Positions 9,655 to 17,931 of a stretch of 64,000 bases of DNA are shown here, one piece after another (within the stretch, counting starts at the first letter, position 1; the number at the start of each line of letters is the position of its first letter). The position numbers and the translations under genes were made by a program. Source of the stretch: Methanobrevibacter sp. (lineage in GTDB: Archaea > Methanobacteriota > Methanobacteria > Methanobacteriales > Methanobacteriaceae); NCBI GenBank assembly GCA_017652345.1, contig JAGCBE010000102.1:1-64000 (forward strand). The letters are read 5' to 3'. The notes beneath the pieces were generated by a model. That model had not been told where the DNA came from and did not search any database. It worked only from the letters and a program-made list of their open reading frames with translations.

Positions 9655-10041
9655 ATGAATTTTGAAAGAACAGAAGGACTTGAACGATTCAATAAGGTGG
9701 TGTCATACATGGGACTCTATGTTCCACCCGATGAACAGAACCTGATTGACCAGAACATGCTTGAACCAGATGAATTTGGTACTTGTCCAACCATTCATGC
9801 CTATGTGAATGAAGAATGTGCAAATGATAATCGTGGTTTCTTGATTGCACTTGTAGACGAACAAGTCTATATGTGTTATGAAACTGAATATGATGGTGAA
9901 AAGCTTTATTGCAATGGAAGTGTTCCTGCATTTAGCTATACTGACGAAATGCTGATTGAACATTTGGGTAATCAGATTCGTGAATATAAGGCTGATTTGT
10001 CACGAAAGAAGAAGGCTGCTTTATTACAGGATTTTGAATAA
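9655..10041 (+). CDS. Unknown small acidic protein
   Basis: 128 residues (MNFERTEGLERFNKVVSYM), not recognised. It ends LLQDFE. The codons for the tail include AGGA, which serves as ribosome binding site for the next gene, whose ATG overlaps the TAA (TAATG). Confidence 0.75.
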   Translation: MNFERTEGLERFNKVVSYMGLYVPPDEQNLIDQNMLEPDEFGTCPTIHAYVNEECANDNRGFLIALVDEQVYMCYETEYDGEKLYCNGSVPAFSYTDEMLIEHLGNQIREYKADLSRKKKAALLQDFE

Positions 10042-10535
10042 TGAACAAAGACACTGAAAATTCATTAACAGGAATTAGAAACCAAATCAACACTACAAAG
10101 AAAAATGTTGATTTGATTTCTAATTGTGTTGATTATATTGAAAAGACTTTCATGACCGATGAGTTCAAGCGTTGGACATGGACAGTTAATTTAACAGGAA
10201 CAATGCAGAATAAGCCTGGTATTATGTTGACTGGTATAATGGATGGTATGAATTGGATAAGTCATAACGCAGGTATCTATTTGGAATGTACATTTGGTAA
10301 AACGGGACCCAAATGGAAATTTAAAGATGTTAATGTTTATTCTTTTGATTACCGTAGATACTCAAAAGAAATTAACGATTACAATGATAAGATTAGAAAT
10401 GTAAGAAAAATTAGTATATCATTCATAAAAGAAATCACCCAAGCTTGTGAAATGTATCATAAAGATATTAATGCATTTAGAAAATCAGTTGAATCAGCGA
10501 TAAAGAAAAATGAACTTGCCAAGGATTTTATATGA
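10041..10535 (+). CDS. Unknown protein ending in a KDF tail
   Basis: 164 residues, helical at both ends with a beta core (WTWTVNLTGTMQ...). It ends NELAKDFI. The stop overlaps the next start as ATGA, and AAGGAT within the tail codons is the coupled ribosome binding site. Probably a distant paralogue of the next two genes, judged from layout and tail. Confidence 0.75.
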   Translation: MNKDTENSLTGIRNQINTTKKNVDLISNCVDYIEKTFMTDEFKRWTWTVNLTGTMQNKPGIMLTGIMDGMNWISHNAGIYLECTFGKTGPKWKFKDVNVYSFDYRRYSKEINDYNDKIRNVRKISISFIKEITQACEMYHKDINAFRKSVESAIKKNELAKDFI

Positions 10536-11005
10536 AATTTGGTAGATTAGAAAAAGTTAAATGTTTGTTGAAATGTGCTGAAAAATATGGATTTGATATT
10601 TCAAAATCAAATATTTTAACTAAAGGTGGTAATCTTAAAAGAGACATAAGTTATTATCAATTTAAAATTGGTATGTTTACTATAAAGAATATTGATGATG
10701 CATTTTTTTCAGGTAACATTACTGCTTCTACAGCATCTTATTCTGATGATGGTGATGATATGATTTTTCATATTACAGCAGGTCCACATATAAGTATACC
10801 ATTTGTTAATCATTTGTATAGTTTATACAGACAAAAGTATAATATTCATCTTGAACAATTTGATTGGAGTGATTTGGATTCGGAAGAAACCATTGATTAT
10901 CTTGTAAAAACTTGTGCAGAAAAATTGAGAAATGTTGAAATGTGTATAAAAGAACATAAAATTAGCAGACGAAAGGAAATTATGGAAAAGGATTTCGCAG
11001 TATGA
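10532..11005 (+). CDS. Unknown protein ending in a KDF tail
   Basis: 157 residues (MKFGRLEKVKCLLKCAEKYG), with helix, beta core, then C-terminal helix, resembling the neighbours in layout. It ends MEKDFAV. ATGA overlap with both neighbours indicates translational coupling. Function unknown. Confidence 0.75.
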   Translation: MKFGRLEKVKCLLKCAEKYGFDISKSNILTKGGNLKRDISYYQFKIGMFTIKNIDDAFFSGNITASTASYSDDGDDMIFHITAGPHISIPFVNHLYSLYRQKYNIHLEQFDWSDLDSEETIDYLVKTCAEKLRNVEMCIKEHKISRRKEIMEKDFAV

Positions 11006-11454
11006 TGCCATCATTACCACTAGAAAAAATCATTGCAGACACTAAAAAGAATCTTGAAAGATTGGAAAAGGCTAACGAACGAATTAAAGTTTGGGCAGAA
11101 AAATTTGAAGGTTGGAAAATCAATGTATTGACTAAAGGTAAAATGCAAGCAAGACCAACCATAGAAGTTAAATTTGAAAAAAATGAAAAGATATTGCATC
11201 TTAGTTATCAATCAACAAAGAATACATTTAAACTTTTAGGATTTAGATATAATGATTTTCAAAAAGATAGAGAACGCTGGTATTCTAACAAACAATATGA
11301 AGCATTGGAAAAACCAACTGATGAAAATCTAATGGATGATGAGTTGATTGGAATATATTTGAACTTCTTGGATAATGATTTATCTATTGAATGTTCATAC
11401 AAGTTATTGTTATCATATAGAAGCAAGAAAACTTTAGCAAAGGATTTCGTATGA
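11002..11454 (+). CDS. Unknown protein ending in a KDF tail
   Basis: 150 residues. An N-terminal charged helix (NLERLEKANERIKVWAEKFEG) is followed by a beta core; NVLTKGKMQ resembles NILTKGGNL in the preceding protein. It ends TLAKDFV. It is coupled to the next gene by ATGA. Confidence 0.75.
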   Translation: MMPSLPLEKIIADTKKNLERLEKANERIKVWAEKFEGWKINVLTKGKMQARPTIEVKFEKNEKILHLSYQSTKNTFKLLGFRYNDFQKDRERWYSNKQYEALEKPTDENLMDDELIGIYLNFLDNDLSIECSYKLLLSYRSKKTLAKDFV

Positions 11455-11807
11455 CCGAAAAAGAAATTACTGAAATTAGTGAACCATACATTGCATATCT
11501 GAAACAGAATGGATTCACTACCACTAGAAAATATAATCGTTGGGTATATAAAGATTTATGGGTATGTGATTTGGTGGAATATTTGGAAAATGATAAGTAT
11601 AATTTTGAACCGATGGTTTATTTGTTTGATTTTCAAGATATGAGTAACAAACATCAAATAGGTACCTATTTACCAAGATTTAATTCACCAAAGACATTAG
11701 ACGAATTTAAAAATGAAATTAATAAGTTTCTTGAAACATATAAGAAAAATCAAGTCCAACAAAAAATAGTTGAACTTGATAAAGATTTCAAAGAAGATAA
11801 TAATTAA
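11451..11807 (+). CDS. Unknown protein, last gene of operon A
   Basis: 118 residues (MTEKEITEISEPYIAYLK). It ends ELDKDFKEDNN, keeping the KDF motif although no gene follows. It converges with the minus-strand gene ending at 11804, with a 4-nt overlap of ends. No terminator hairpin is visible here, unlike the other two plus operons. Confidence 0.75.
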   Translation: MTEKEITEISEPYIAYLKQNGFTTTRKYNRWVYKDLWVCDLVEYLENDKYNFEPMVYLFDFQDMSNKHQIGTYLPRFNSPKTLDEFKNEINKFLETYKKNQVQQKIVELDKDFKEDNN

Positions 11808-12346
11808 TTTTCGTCTACAAGATAATAACCATTTTCATTAAGTAGATTAGCAGCTGTTCTAAAGTCCATAGATTCAACTTCCATATCATAATCTACATAG
11901 TGAACATTATTATCTTTTTCCTTTTGGCTAGTTAATTCAACTTCTCTATTAATAGAATCTCTAGTTTTGTTGATTTCACTATCTATTTTATCTTTAGTGA
12001 TATTTACTTCATTGTCAATTGTATCTTTAGTGTTTTCAACATCGTCTTTTTTCTTGGGTATATCTGTCCATCTGATTGGCTGTCTATTAATGCTCCACAT
12101 AGCATCCACATAAACTTCATAAAGTTCCGGTGTAATACTATAAAAAGACTTGATACCTTCTTTTGTATTGACTAATCCATTACCAAATTTAAGTTGTACT
12201 CTACGGAAATAATGCCAATCATCAAATTGAGCATCAATAAATTTTCTTTGACAATAATTGTCATGTTGCAAAATAGTCTTAACAACATAATATAAGGTAG
12301 TGAAATTTCCACCACGAATGAAATTTTTTACTGTAGCTATTGCCAT
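11804..12346 (-). CDS. Unknown protein with C-terminal NENGY module
   Basis: 180 residues. The N-terminal half (FIRGGNFTTLYYVVKTILQ) is followed by a long charged heptad-like stretch (KDTIDNEVNITKDKIDSEIN). The last residues, MDFRTAANLLNENGYYLVDEN, match the module found at the N-terminus of many proteins at 33.8 and 48-55 kb. Here it is C-terminal. The start overlaps the end of regA. Function unknown. Confidence 0.7.
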   Translation of the reverse strand: MAIATVKNFIRGGNFTTLYYVVKTILQHDNYCQRKFIDAQFDDWHYFRRVQLKFGNGLVNTKEGIKSFYSITPELYEVYVDAMWSINRQPIRWTDIPKKKDDVENTKDTIDNEVNITKDKIDSEINKTRDSINREVELTSQKEKDNNVHYVDYDMEVESMDFRTAANLLNENGYYLVDEN

Positions 12347-12753
12347 TAGACATTCTCCAAATTTTTGACATTGAATTTTTTAATGAGTTGCCATTTGTAT
12401 TTTTCGGAGTGTGGAAGAACGAAAATTCTAACATTGTGTTCAGCAATTTCAGATGGTTCAATGACTTCTATCATATTCCATTTTTGTAGACAGAATGCAA
12501 TAGAGTTTCGTCTTTCAATGTCTTCCATACTAACATTGCCAAAACCAGGGAATCCATCTTTACCACGGCCTAAAACGAACAATTGTTTGAAGTGACCAAG
12601 ATAATAAGTATCAAATTGTTTCAACAAATGACAAGATTGGTATAAAATTTTATTTTTGTTGTCGGGAATACCCATTCTGGTAAGTGTTTCCTCTATGATT
12701 GAGGGTTCTACCAGTAATTTGACCTCCAACAACTTATTTGTTTTCATATTCAT
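12346..12753 (-). CDS. regA: RegA-like translational repressor
   Basis: 135 residues against 122 in T4. ETLTRMGIPDNKNKILYQSC and LLKQFDTYYLGHFK align closely with T4 RegA (ETLTRMGIANNKDKVLYQSC). The C-terminal part (MEDIERRNSIAFCLQKWNMI; KYKWQLIKKFNV) also matches. T4 RegA binds the start region of early mRNAs and blocks translation. Here it lies with late structural genes, not beside clamp-loader genes as in T4. AGGTG precedes the ATG by 5 nt. Confidence 0.92.
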   Translation of the reverse strand: MNMKTNKLLEVKLLVEPSIIEETLTRMGIPDNKNKILYQSCHLLKQFDTYYLGHFKQLFVLGRGKDGFPGFGNVSMEDIERRNSIAFCLQKWNMIEVIEPSEIAEHNVRIFVLPHSEKYKWQLIKKFNVKNLENV

Positions 12754-12761
12754 AAATTCAC

Positions 12762-13235
12762 CTATTTAAGAATTAGAGGTTGAGGTTTCCATTCAAAATC
12801 TTTCAATTCATTTTCAAAGATAGTTTGTGCAACACTACTAGGCTCAAGCTCTGTTGTAGCCGTTGGGTTCATAAACTCTCTTGACAAGATATCACGAACT
12901 GTTGTATATCTTATCAAATCTGATTCATCTAATTTTGAAAATCCATAATTTTCATAACCATTTTGGTTATATAAGTCTTTTAAAGTTTTTGCTAAAATAC
13001 TAACATTCAAGTAGTGTTCATTGTAGATTAAGTATTTCTGGTCTTTAACGATTTTAGCAGTCCAAACTTTTGGATTAGCTTCTTTCATATAGTCATAAAC
13101 ATCTTTCTCTTTAACTGGAGCAGGTGCGATTATTTGTGATACAATTTTCTTAACCTTAACTTCAGGTACTGCAACCGGTTGATGGTTGAAGGCTTTGTTT
13201 TGGTTTAATTGTACATACTCACTAAAACTAATCAT
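12762..13235 (-). CDS. Unknown protein in the baseplate block
   Basis: 157 residues (MISFSEYVQLNQNKAFN), with a Pro/Val-rich linker near residues 20-43, then a mixed domain. The N-terminus vaguely resembles T4-type capsid-targeting peptides (SFSEYV), but no cleavage-like Glu follows closely. A late box lies 6 nt before the ATG, predicting a leaderless message. Confidence 0.7.
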   Translation of the reverse strand: MISFSEYVQLNQNKAFNHQPVAVPEVKVKKIVSQIIAPAPVKEKDVYDYMKEANPKVWTAKIVKDQKYLIYNEHYLNVSILAKTLKDLYNQNGYENYGFSKLDESDLIRYTTVRDILSREFMNPTATTELEPSSVAQTIFENELKDFEWKPQPLILK

Positions 13236-13241
13236 ATAATG

Positions 13242-13249
13242 TATTTATA
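13242..13249 (-). promoter_or_regulatory. Late-promoter box, leaderless arrangement
   Basis: Exact TATAAATA on the minus strand, 6 nt before the ATG at 13235. It overlaps the end of the upstream gp25-like gene region. Confidence 0.6.
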
Positions 13250-13250
13250 A

Positions 13251-13661
13251 CTATTTTCCAATTATGCGGTTAAAAGTATGTGCGAATCGTCCATTGGAAC
13301 TAACATAAGGTATCTTGAATCTCAATGCATGTTCTGCCACTAGATTTTCCACCTCAGCATTATCTCTATCAATAACAACCGGAACCCAAAATTCTATTTG
13401 GTCAAATATTGAAGACATAATCGTGTCAATATCGGTTGAATTTTGGAATAAGACTTGATATAGAGGTGAACTTAAAGAAAGATTGAACAATCGTTCATAC
13501 GGTTCAGTACATAAAACCATTTCAATAGCTTGGTCAAGTGCATCTGTACCATACACATCAATCTGAGTAGCAATCTTTTCACCGTTAATGTCATAATATG
13601 GGTTTACGACTTTTGTGTTGGTGATATTGCTAAAGTCTGGGTTTGCACTTAATGGTAACAT
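13251..13661 (-). CDS. gp25-like baseplate wedge protein
   Basis: 136 residues; T4 gp25 has 132. The pattern ALDQAIEMVLCTEPYERLFN followed by a spacer and helix matches the gp25/GPW family signature (one helix, then T-x-x-G/Y-E-R-x-F). These proteins are sheath-initiating baseplate wedge components. It has a GAGGT ribosome binding site and overlaps the upstream gene end. Confidence 0.65.
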   Translation of the reverse strand: MLPLSANPDFSNITNTKVVNPYYDINGEKIATQIDVYGTDALDQAIEMVLCTEPYERLFNLSLSSPLYQVLFQNSTDIDTIMSSIFDQIEFWVPVVIDRDNAEVENLVAEHALRFKIPYVSSNGRFAHTFNRIIGK

Positions 13662-14029
13662 TATTTTAACCTCATCATTGTTTCGGGAATATTGAAGAAT
13701 ATCTGACCTTTGGTGTGATTTTTGCTATTTTCAATGACCTGAACATCAAATAGTCTAATGTTGTCCACAGGTATAGCCTCATTTAAAAGCTTAGCCGTGC
13801 AGCTGGTATTATTGTTCTCAATTACTACCACACTACCAATCTCCAGTTGCTGGTCAGCCTGGGGTGTTTCCTGGTCAGAGAAAGATGGAAAGCTTTCGTC
13901 TTTTAGATTTTTGGCTTTCATGACGGAATCTCGTAGTATATCAGCAATCCATTTTGGACATTTCTGGTCAGTTGCGACTTTCTTGCATGCTTCAAATAAA
14001 ATATCTCTTTGTTGTTCAAATATATTCAT
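13661..14029 (-). CDS. Unknown small protein next to the gp25-like gene
   Basis: 122 residues from MNIFEQQRDILF. An ATG at 14041 is inside the ribosome binding site (ATGAGGTGTGATATG), so 14029 is preferred. The N-terminus is helical; the C-terminus has an SH3-like beta pattern (EIGSVVVIENNNTS; GQIFFNIPE). Possibly a baseplate accessory; not recognised. Confidence 0.65.
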   Translation of the reverse strand: MNIFEQQRDILFEACKKVATDQKCPKWIADILRDSVMKAKNLKDESFPSFSDQETPQADQQLEIGSVVVIENNNTSCTAKLLNEAIPVDNIRLFDVQVIENSKNHTKGQIFFNIPETMMRLK

Positions 14030-14040
14030 ATCACACCTCA

Positions 14041-15399
14041 TTAAACAGATTTCATTAATTCGTCTTCTCTAGTATAACCATTCATCTGGAACTTGCGTTG
14101 TACTTGTGCTTTCAAAGTTTCATTCTTATGAATAGCAATTTCAATGGCACCTCTTAAGTTTGATATGATTTCGTCAGTTTCCTCATTGTACAAAGCACCA
14201 TTCATTTCATAATTGTTACCGGTATTGTTCAAATAATATTCTGCATCTGGGTCAGTTTCATAAGTAACACCTGCTGGTAAATTGTCTTTATCAAACTTAT
14301 AATCAACAATATTTCCATTATCGTCAGTAAAGTTTACACTAACTGTACCATCTTGGTCATCAATTTTCAAACCACCAAGAATCATGTCTGTACCTAGATT
14401 TTGTGTTTCTGGATGTTCGTTCTTAAATGCTGCAATAAATGCACGGCGTTTCATTTTAAAGTAGTTGTAACATCTGTTATTTTTCCAGTTACCATTTTTG
14501 ATATCTTCCCAACTCATACCACCTGGGAAAATATTTGCAGAAAGATTGAAAGCGTTTTTAGCAGCTAACACTTGAGAAGGTGCCAACATACTATCAATCA
14601 ATTTTTTCAATTCTTGCTTGGTATTGCTAAATTGGTTTATTCTACTATCAAAAGCATTCATGAAATAAGTGGCCTTTTCAGTTTGGATTTTATATCCATC
14701 ACCACTTTCTTCAATCCACATTTTAGCAAGCATTGTGTTATAGAATGAATTGGCAGTTCTAATGTTAGAACAGATATCAGTATCAATCAACACACAATCA
14801 AAGAACTTCTTCAATTTATCAAGTAAATCAAACACACCAATATCAATTAATGTGTCAAGATATCTTTGAAGGAATCGTCTAATTCGTTCTTTGTTTCTTT
14901 CAAGCATGTCTAAAAATTCTTCACACATTGCTTCATAAGTATTCAACAATGATTTAATTGCACTCAAACCAAAATTGTATGTGAAACCAAAATTACATAC
15001 TGTGTCTTTAAATTCTTTGAAGTCACCAACGATAGCATACAATTCTTCTTGAGGTCTAGCATTGTAATTGGTATATTTCTTTAAAGTTCTTGACATTAAC
15101 GAATTTGGGTCAAGCACTTCTTCAAGCAAAGCTGCACATCTAAACATACCATTACAAAGAGCACTAAAATCAAAATTCAATAACTGGTCAATTAGCCATT
15201 TTTGGAATACTCGTATAGCATCCAGTACAGCTTTAATAGCTACATCAACCACGAATCTACACCAAGACATTAGAGTATTGAACAATGTATCTAATGCTTT
15301 CAATAATGCTTTAGAAGTTTTCTGTGCTACTTCTAGAGCAGCTTTCAGTAATAGAAAACTACCATAAATGTATTCACAGATTATATCACCAATTCCCAT
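14041..15399 (-). CDS. Helical structural protein of the tail hub block
   Basis: 452 residues. The first 100 are amphipathic/hydrophobic helix (FLLLKAALEVAQKTSKALLK), then alpha-helical, then a small beta C-terminal region with acidic loops. It lies between tube-like proteins and baseplate genes. The hydrophobic N-terminus could contact the tube lumen or a membrane. No family recognised. Confidence 0.65.
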   Translation of the reverse strand: MGIGDIICEYIYGSFLLLKAALEVAQKTSKALLKALDTLFNTLMSWCRFVVDVAIKAVLDAIRVFQKWLIDQLLNFDFSALCNGMFRCAALLEEVLDPNSLMSRTLKKYTNYNARPQEELYAIVGDFKEFKDTVCNFGFTYNFGLSAIKSLLNTYEAMCEEFLDMLERNKERIRRFLQRYLDTLIDIGVFDLLDKLKKFFDCVLIDTDICSNIRTANSFYNTMLAKMWIEESGDGYKIQTEKATYFMNAFDSRINQFSNTKQELKKLIDSMLAPSQVLAAKNAFNLSANIFPGGMSWEDIKNGNWKNNRCYNYFKMKRRAFIAAFKNEHPETQNLGTDMILGGLKIDDQDGTVSVNFTDDNGNIVDYKFDKDNLPAGVTYETDPDAEYYLNNTGNNYEMNGALYNEETDEIISNLRGAIEIAIHKNETLKAQVQRKFQMNGYTREDELMKSV

Positions 15400-16023
15400 T
15401 TAACTATTCCAATATTTAATCATGTCTTTGTCGCTTGTATAAAGCTTGAATTTTTCTTTTTCGTCTTGTGTAACAGAATTGACTTCCATAAACCAATCGT
15501 CATAGTGAACCCCAACAATGAATCGTAGGACTTCGTCACCTTCATAGTTCAATGTACCAAGTTCCAATGAAGTTGTTATACAATTCATAAATGTATAAGT
15601 ATATAACAATTCGTCAGTTCTACTGTAAAGCTTTGCATCAATTTTGTTGAATGTAGGATAGAACTCTTTACGATAATAAACACCTTTACCTTGTAAGAAT
15701 GTTTTATCCCAGGTCTTTATGAAATTTCTAACTATAAAATCATTTTCCTTTTGTGCTGAATATGCATAAAATTCTAGAGTTGTATCTCCACCATGCTTTC
15801 TCAATACAGGAAAAGATTTTTCACCACCGAAGAACTTTTGTGTAACAATGGATGTTTCAAATTTTGGCAAATCAATCTTAATTGGAGTTGCTGTAACAAG
15901 ATTGTCTTCTAACTGCAAACCCCAAGAAGATGAATCTTGATAGAAATATACTCTAAACAACCAACTTGTCAAAGGTGTAGAAGGTGGTTTTCTCAAGGTA
16001 TTTTTCATTAATTCTAATCCCAT
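15400..16023 (-). CDS. Tail-tube-like baseplate protein
   Basis: 207 residues. It has the layout of gp19-like proteins: N-terminal WLFRVYFYQD strand, IDLPKFETS loop, GGDTTLEFYAY strand, and a C-terminal LGTLNYEGDEVLRFIVGVHYDDW strand pair. It is one of several tube-like paralogues between 15 and 25 kb. The likely role is a hub or tube-initiating ring. An AAGGAG site precedes the ATG. Confidence 0.55.
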   Translation of the reverse strand: MGLELMKNTLRKPPSTPLTSWLFRVYFYQDSSSWGLQLEDNLVTATPIKIDLPKFETSIVTQKFFGGEKSFPVLRKHGGDTTLEFYAYSAQKENDFIVRNFIKTWDKTFLQGKGVYYRKEFYPTFNKIDAKLYSRTDELLYTYTFMNCITTSLELGTLNYEGDEVLRFIVGVHYDDWFMEVNSVTQDEKEKFKLYTSDKDMIKYWNS

Positions 16024-16032
16024 ATCTACTCC

Positions 16033-16701
16033 TTATATAGCAAATGATGAACTATGCATAGCACAAGTTTTGTTAATTGTGTTGTATGCGTTTTGGTTAC
16101 CTTTAACAGTCATGTAGTCATAACCAAAAGTAGCATTATGAGAAATGACTTCATCTTCAGTTTCGTATGACAAATCTATTGGGTCGAGTTTGTATAGAAT
16201 ACAGTTATGATAAGTAATTTCGCACAATAGATTTTTGGAATAATCGTCATCATTTGAATTATGAGCCATTACTACATCTGGTCTATGAATCAACAATCTA
16301 ATACTTCTATCAACCTTATTGAAGTTCTTATTGAAAGCATAACCTTCTTTATTTTCAAAATACGAATCACAAGTGATTTCAGCATGGTAAAGTTCTTCCA
16401 AAATTTTCGTAACATTCATTTTGGTATTTTCATTGAACTTTATAGTCAAATCACCTGTTGGTTGAGAACGGCCTGGTAATCTAGCTTCAACACCAGCATA
16501 ATATACTGGAATCAAGTTACCATTTCTACCACCCCACTGGCAAGATACAGCTGCTTTATTCAATGATTCAGCATAATCAATTATATTTTCTTTAGTTGTA
16601 TCGTTATTAACGAAAAGACTTTGAAAGTCTAATTCCCAAGACCACTTTGGTATGGGTGGAGTATTATAAAATGGATTATTCCAAATTGATGTAATTGCCA
16701 T
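16033..16701 (-). CDS. Tail-tube-like baseplate protein
   Basis: 222 residues. Tube-fold features are KWSWELDFQSLF near the N-terminus, SCQWGGRNGNLIPVYYAG, the GDLTIKFNENTK strand, a cysteine-containing LLCEITYHNCILYKLDPIDL and a final SHNATFGYDYM strand. It is adjacent to similar genes, so probably part of a stacked hub. It has an AAGGTAA site and a late box 15 nt upstream of the ATG. Confidence 0.55.
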   Translation of the reverse strand: MAITSIWNNPFYNTPPIPKWSWELDFQSLFVNNDTTKENIIDYAESLNKAAVSCQWGGRNGNLIPVYYAGVEARLPGRSQPTGDLTIKFNENTKMNVTKILEELYHAEITCDSYFENKEGYAFNKNFNKVDRSIRLLIHRPDVVMAHNSNDDDYSKNLLCEITYHNCILYKLDPIDLSYETEDEVISHNATFGYDYMTVKGNQNAYNTINKTCAMHSSSFAI

Positions 16702-16721
16702 AATTTACCTTAATATATTTA

Positions 16722-17930
16722 TTACCCAGGTGCATTCTTATTAATGTATTTCGTATATGCACTATCAAATTGTTTTCTATTTTCTACATCAGTACCCATG
16801 CTATTAATACCAACTGCATAATAAGTACCTTTTTGTCCTTTAGTTGTACCATTCGTTATATCATATTTTGCAGCTTGTTCTGCTAACATACTTGGTGAAT
16901 ATGTTGGTTCTTCTTTTTTAACAGGTTCTTGTTTAGGTTCTGGTGGTGATACATTAGCTACTTGATTTGTTGTATCAGGTGGTGTTTCTTTAGCCACTTG
17001 AATGTCTGTATTCAATTCAGAATTACTTTCAGAACTATCTTCCATCAATTCATCAACATCTGGTAAATCTAATGCAGGATTACTAATAGCAGCTAAGTCT
17101 TTACTAATGGTTTGTTCTTTCCAAACTGAAGCTTGCAATTCTGGTTCAACATCTTCAGCATCAATATCAATGTCTTCTAGTTCACTAAATGCTGCTTGAT
17201 AAAGTTGTTCACCCTTACCAACATTCATGTCTTCTTGTGTAATTGAATCTCTATAATCAATTTCTAATTCTTCCTTGTTAGCATAGGACACACCATCAAT
17301 ATTTACAGAATCATAATTGACCTTGCCATCAGGTTCATGTACTTTTGGCTGCACAATTGGTTCAGCTTTAGGAGGTTCTGTATATGGCATTTCATTCAAA
17401 TCATTCTTGGCAAAACTTTCAAATGAGAAATTGAATGTCAATTGACAAGGTGAATCAGTTTGAGCATCAAGATTGTAAAGTGAATAGTTTACAATTTTAC
17501 AATCTTTAAAAACATATTCATACACGAATTTGTGTAATAGATTATCAGCGACTTTTATCTTGATTGTATCAATTTTATTGTTTTGTAGATAGTTTGCATA
17601 GTTACTTCCTAGACCATCATTATTGAAGTTTTGGTTTAATTTATAAACGATATTATTTAAGAAAAATTCTTCTTTTGGTTTATCAATTGTATCGTAGAAA
17701 GTCAATGAAAATTCTTTACAGCTATCATATTTTGGAATCAAGAATGTTTGTGATATATTACCATAAGTATATAAGTCTTCTTCTTGTTCAAATTTAGGAA
17801 TTGTGAATCCAGTACAATCAGTATATTCTACAAAATTAGATGATTCTTTAAACTTAATGTAGACAGCAAATGCATCAGACAATTTAATGCTTTTCACTGC
17901 AAAGAAATTATTTAATACATTAAGAGCCAT
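16722..17930 (-). CDS. Tube-like domain with long acidic, proline-rich tail
   Basis: 402 residues. Residues 1-180 show tube-like strands (AVYIKFKESSNFVEY, FTIPKFEQEEDLYTYG, CQLTFNFSFESFA). Residues 190-350 are acidic and Pro/Glu-rich, probably disordered. The last 50 residues form a small domain (KGTYYAVGINSMGTD). The extension may tether another hub component; this is inference. Confidence 0.55.
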   Translation of the reverse strand: MALNVLNNFFAVKSIKLSDAFAVYIKFKESSNFVEYTDCTGFTIPKFEQEEDLYTYGNISQTFLIPKYDSCKEFSLTFYDTIDKPKEEFFLNNIVYKLNQNFNNDGLGSNYANYLQNNKIDTIKIKVADNLLHKFVYEYVFKDCKIVNYSLYNLDAQTDSPCQLTFNFSFESFAKNDLNEMPYTEPPKAEPIVQPKVHEPDGKVNYDSVNIDGVSYANKEELEIDYRDSITQEDMNVGKGEQLYQAAFSELEDIDIDAEDVEPELQASVWKEQTISKDLAAISNPALDLPDVDELMEDSSESNSELNTDIQVAKETPPDTTNQVANVSPPEPKQEPVKKEEPTYSPSMLAEQAAKYDITNGTTKGQKGTYYAVGINSMGTDVENRKQFDSAYTKYINKNAPG

Positions 17931-17931
17931 T

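Noticed and set aside
9689..9963. Minus-strand His-rich frames inside operon A
   Set aside because: They are shadows of the plus-strand gene 9655-10041, without start signals.
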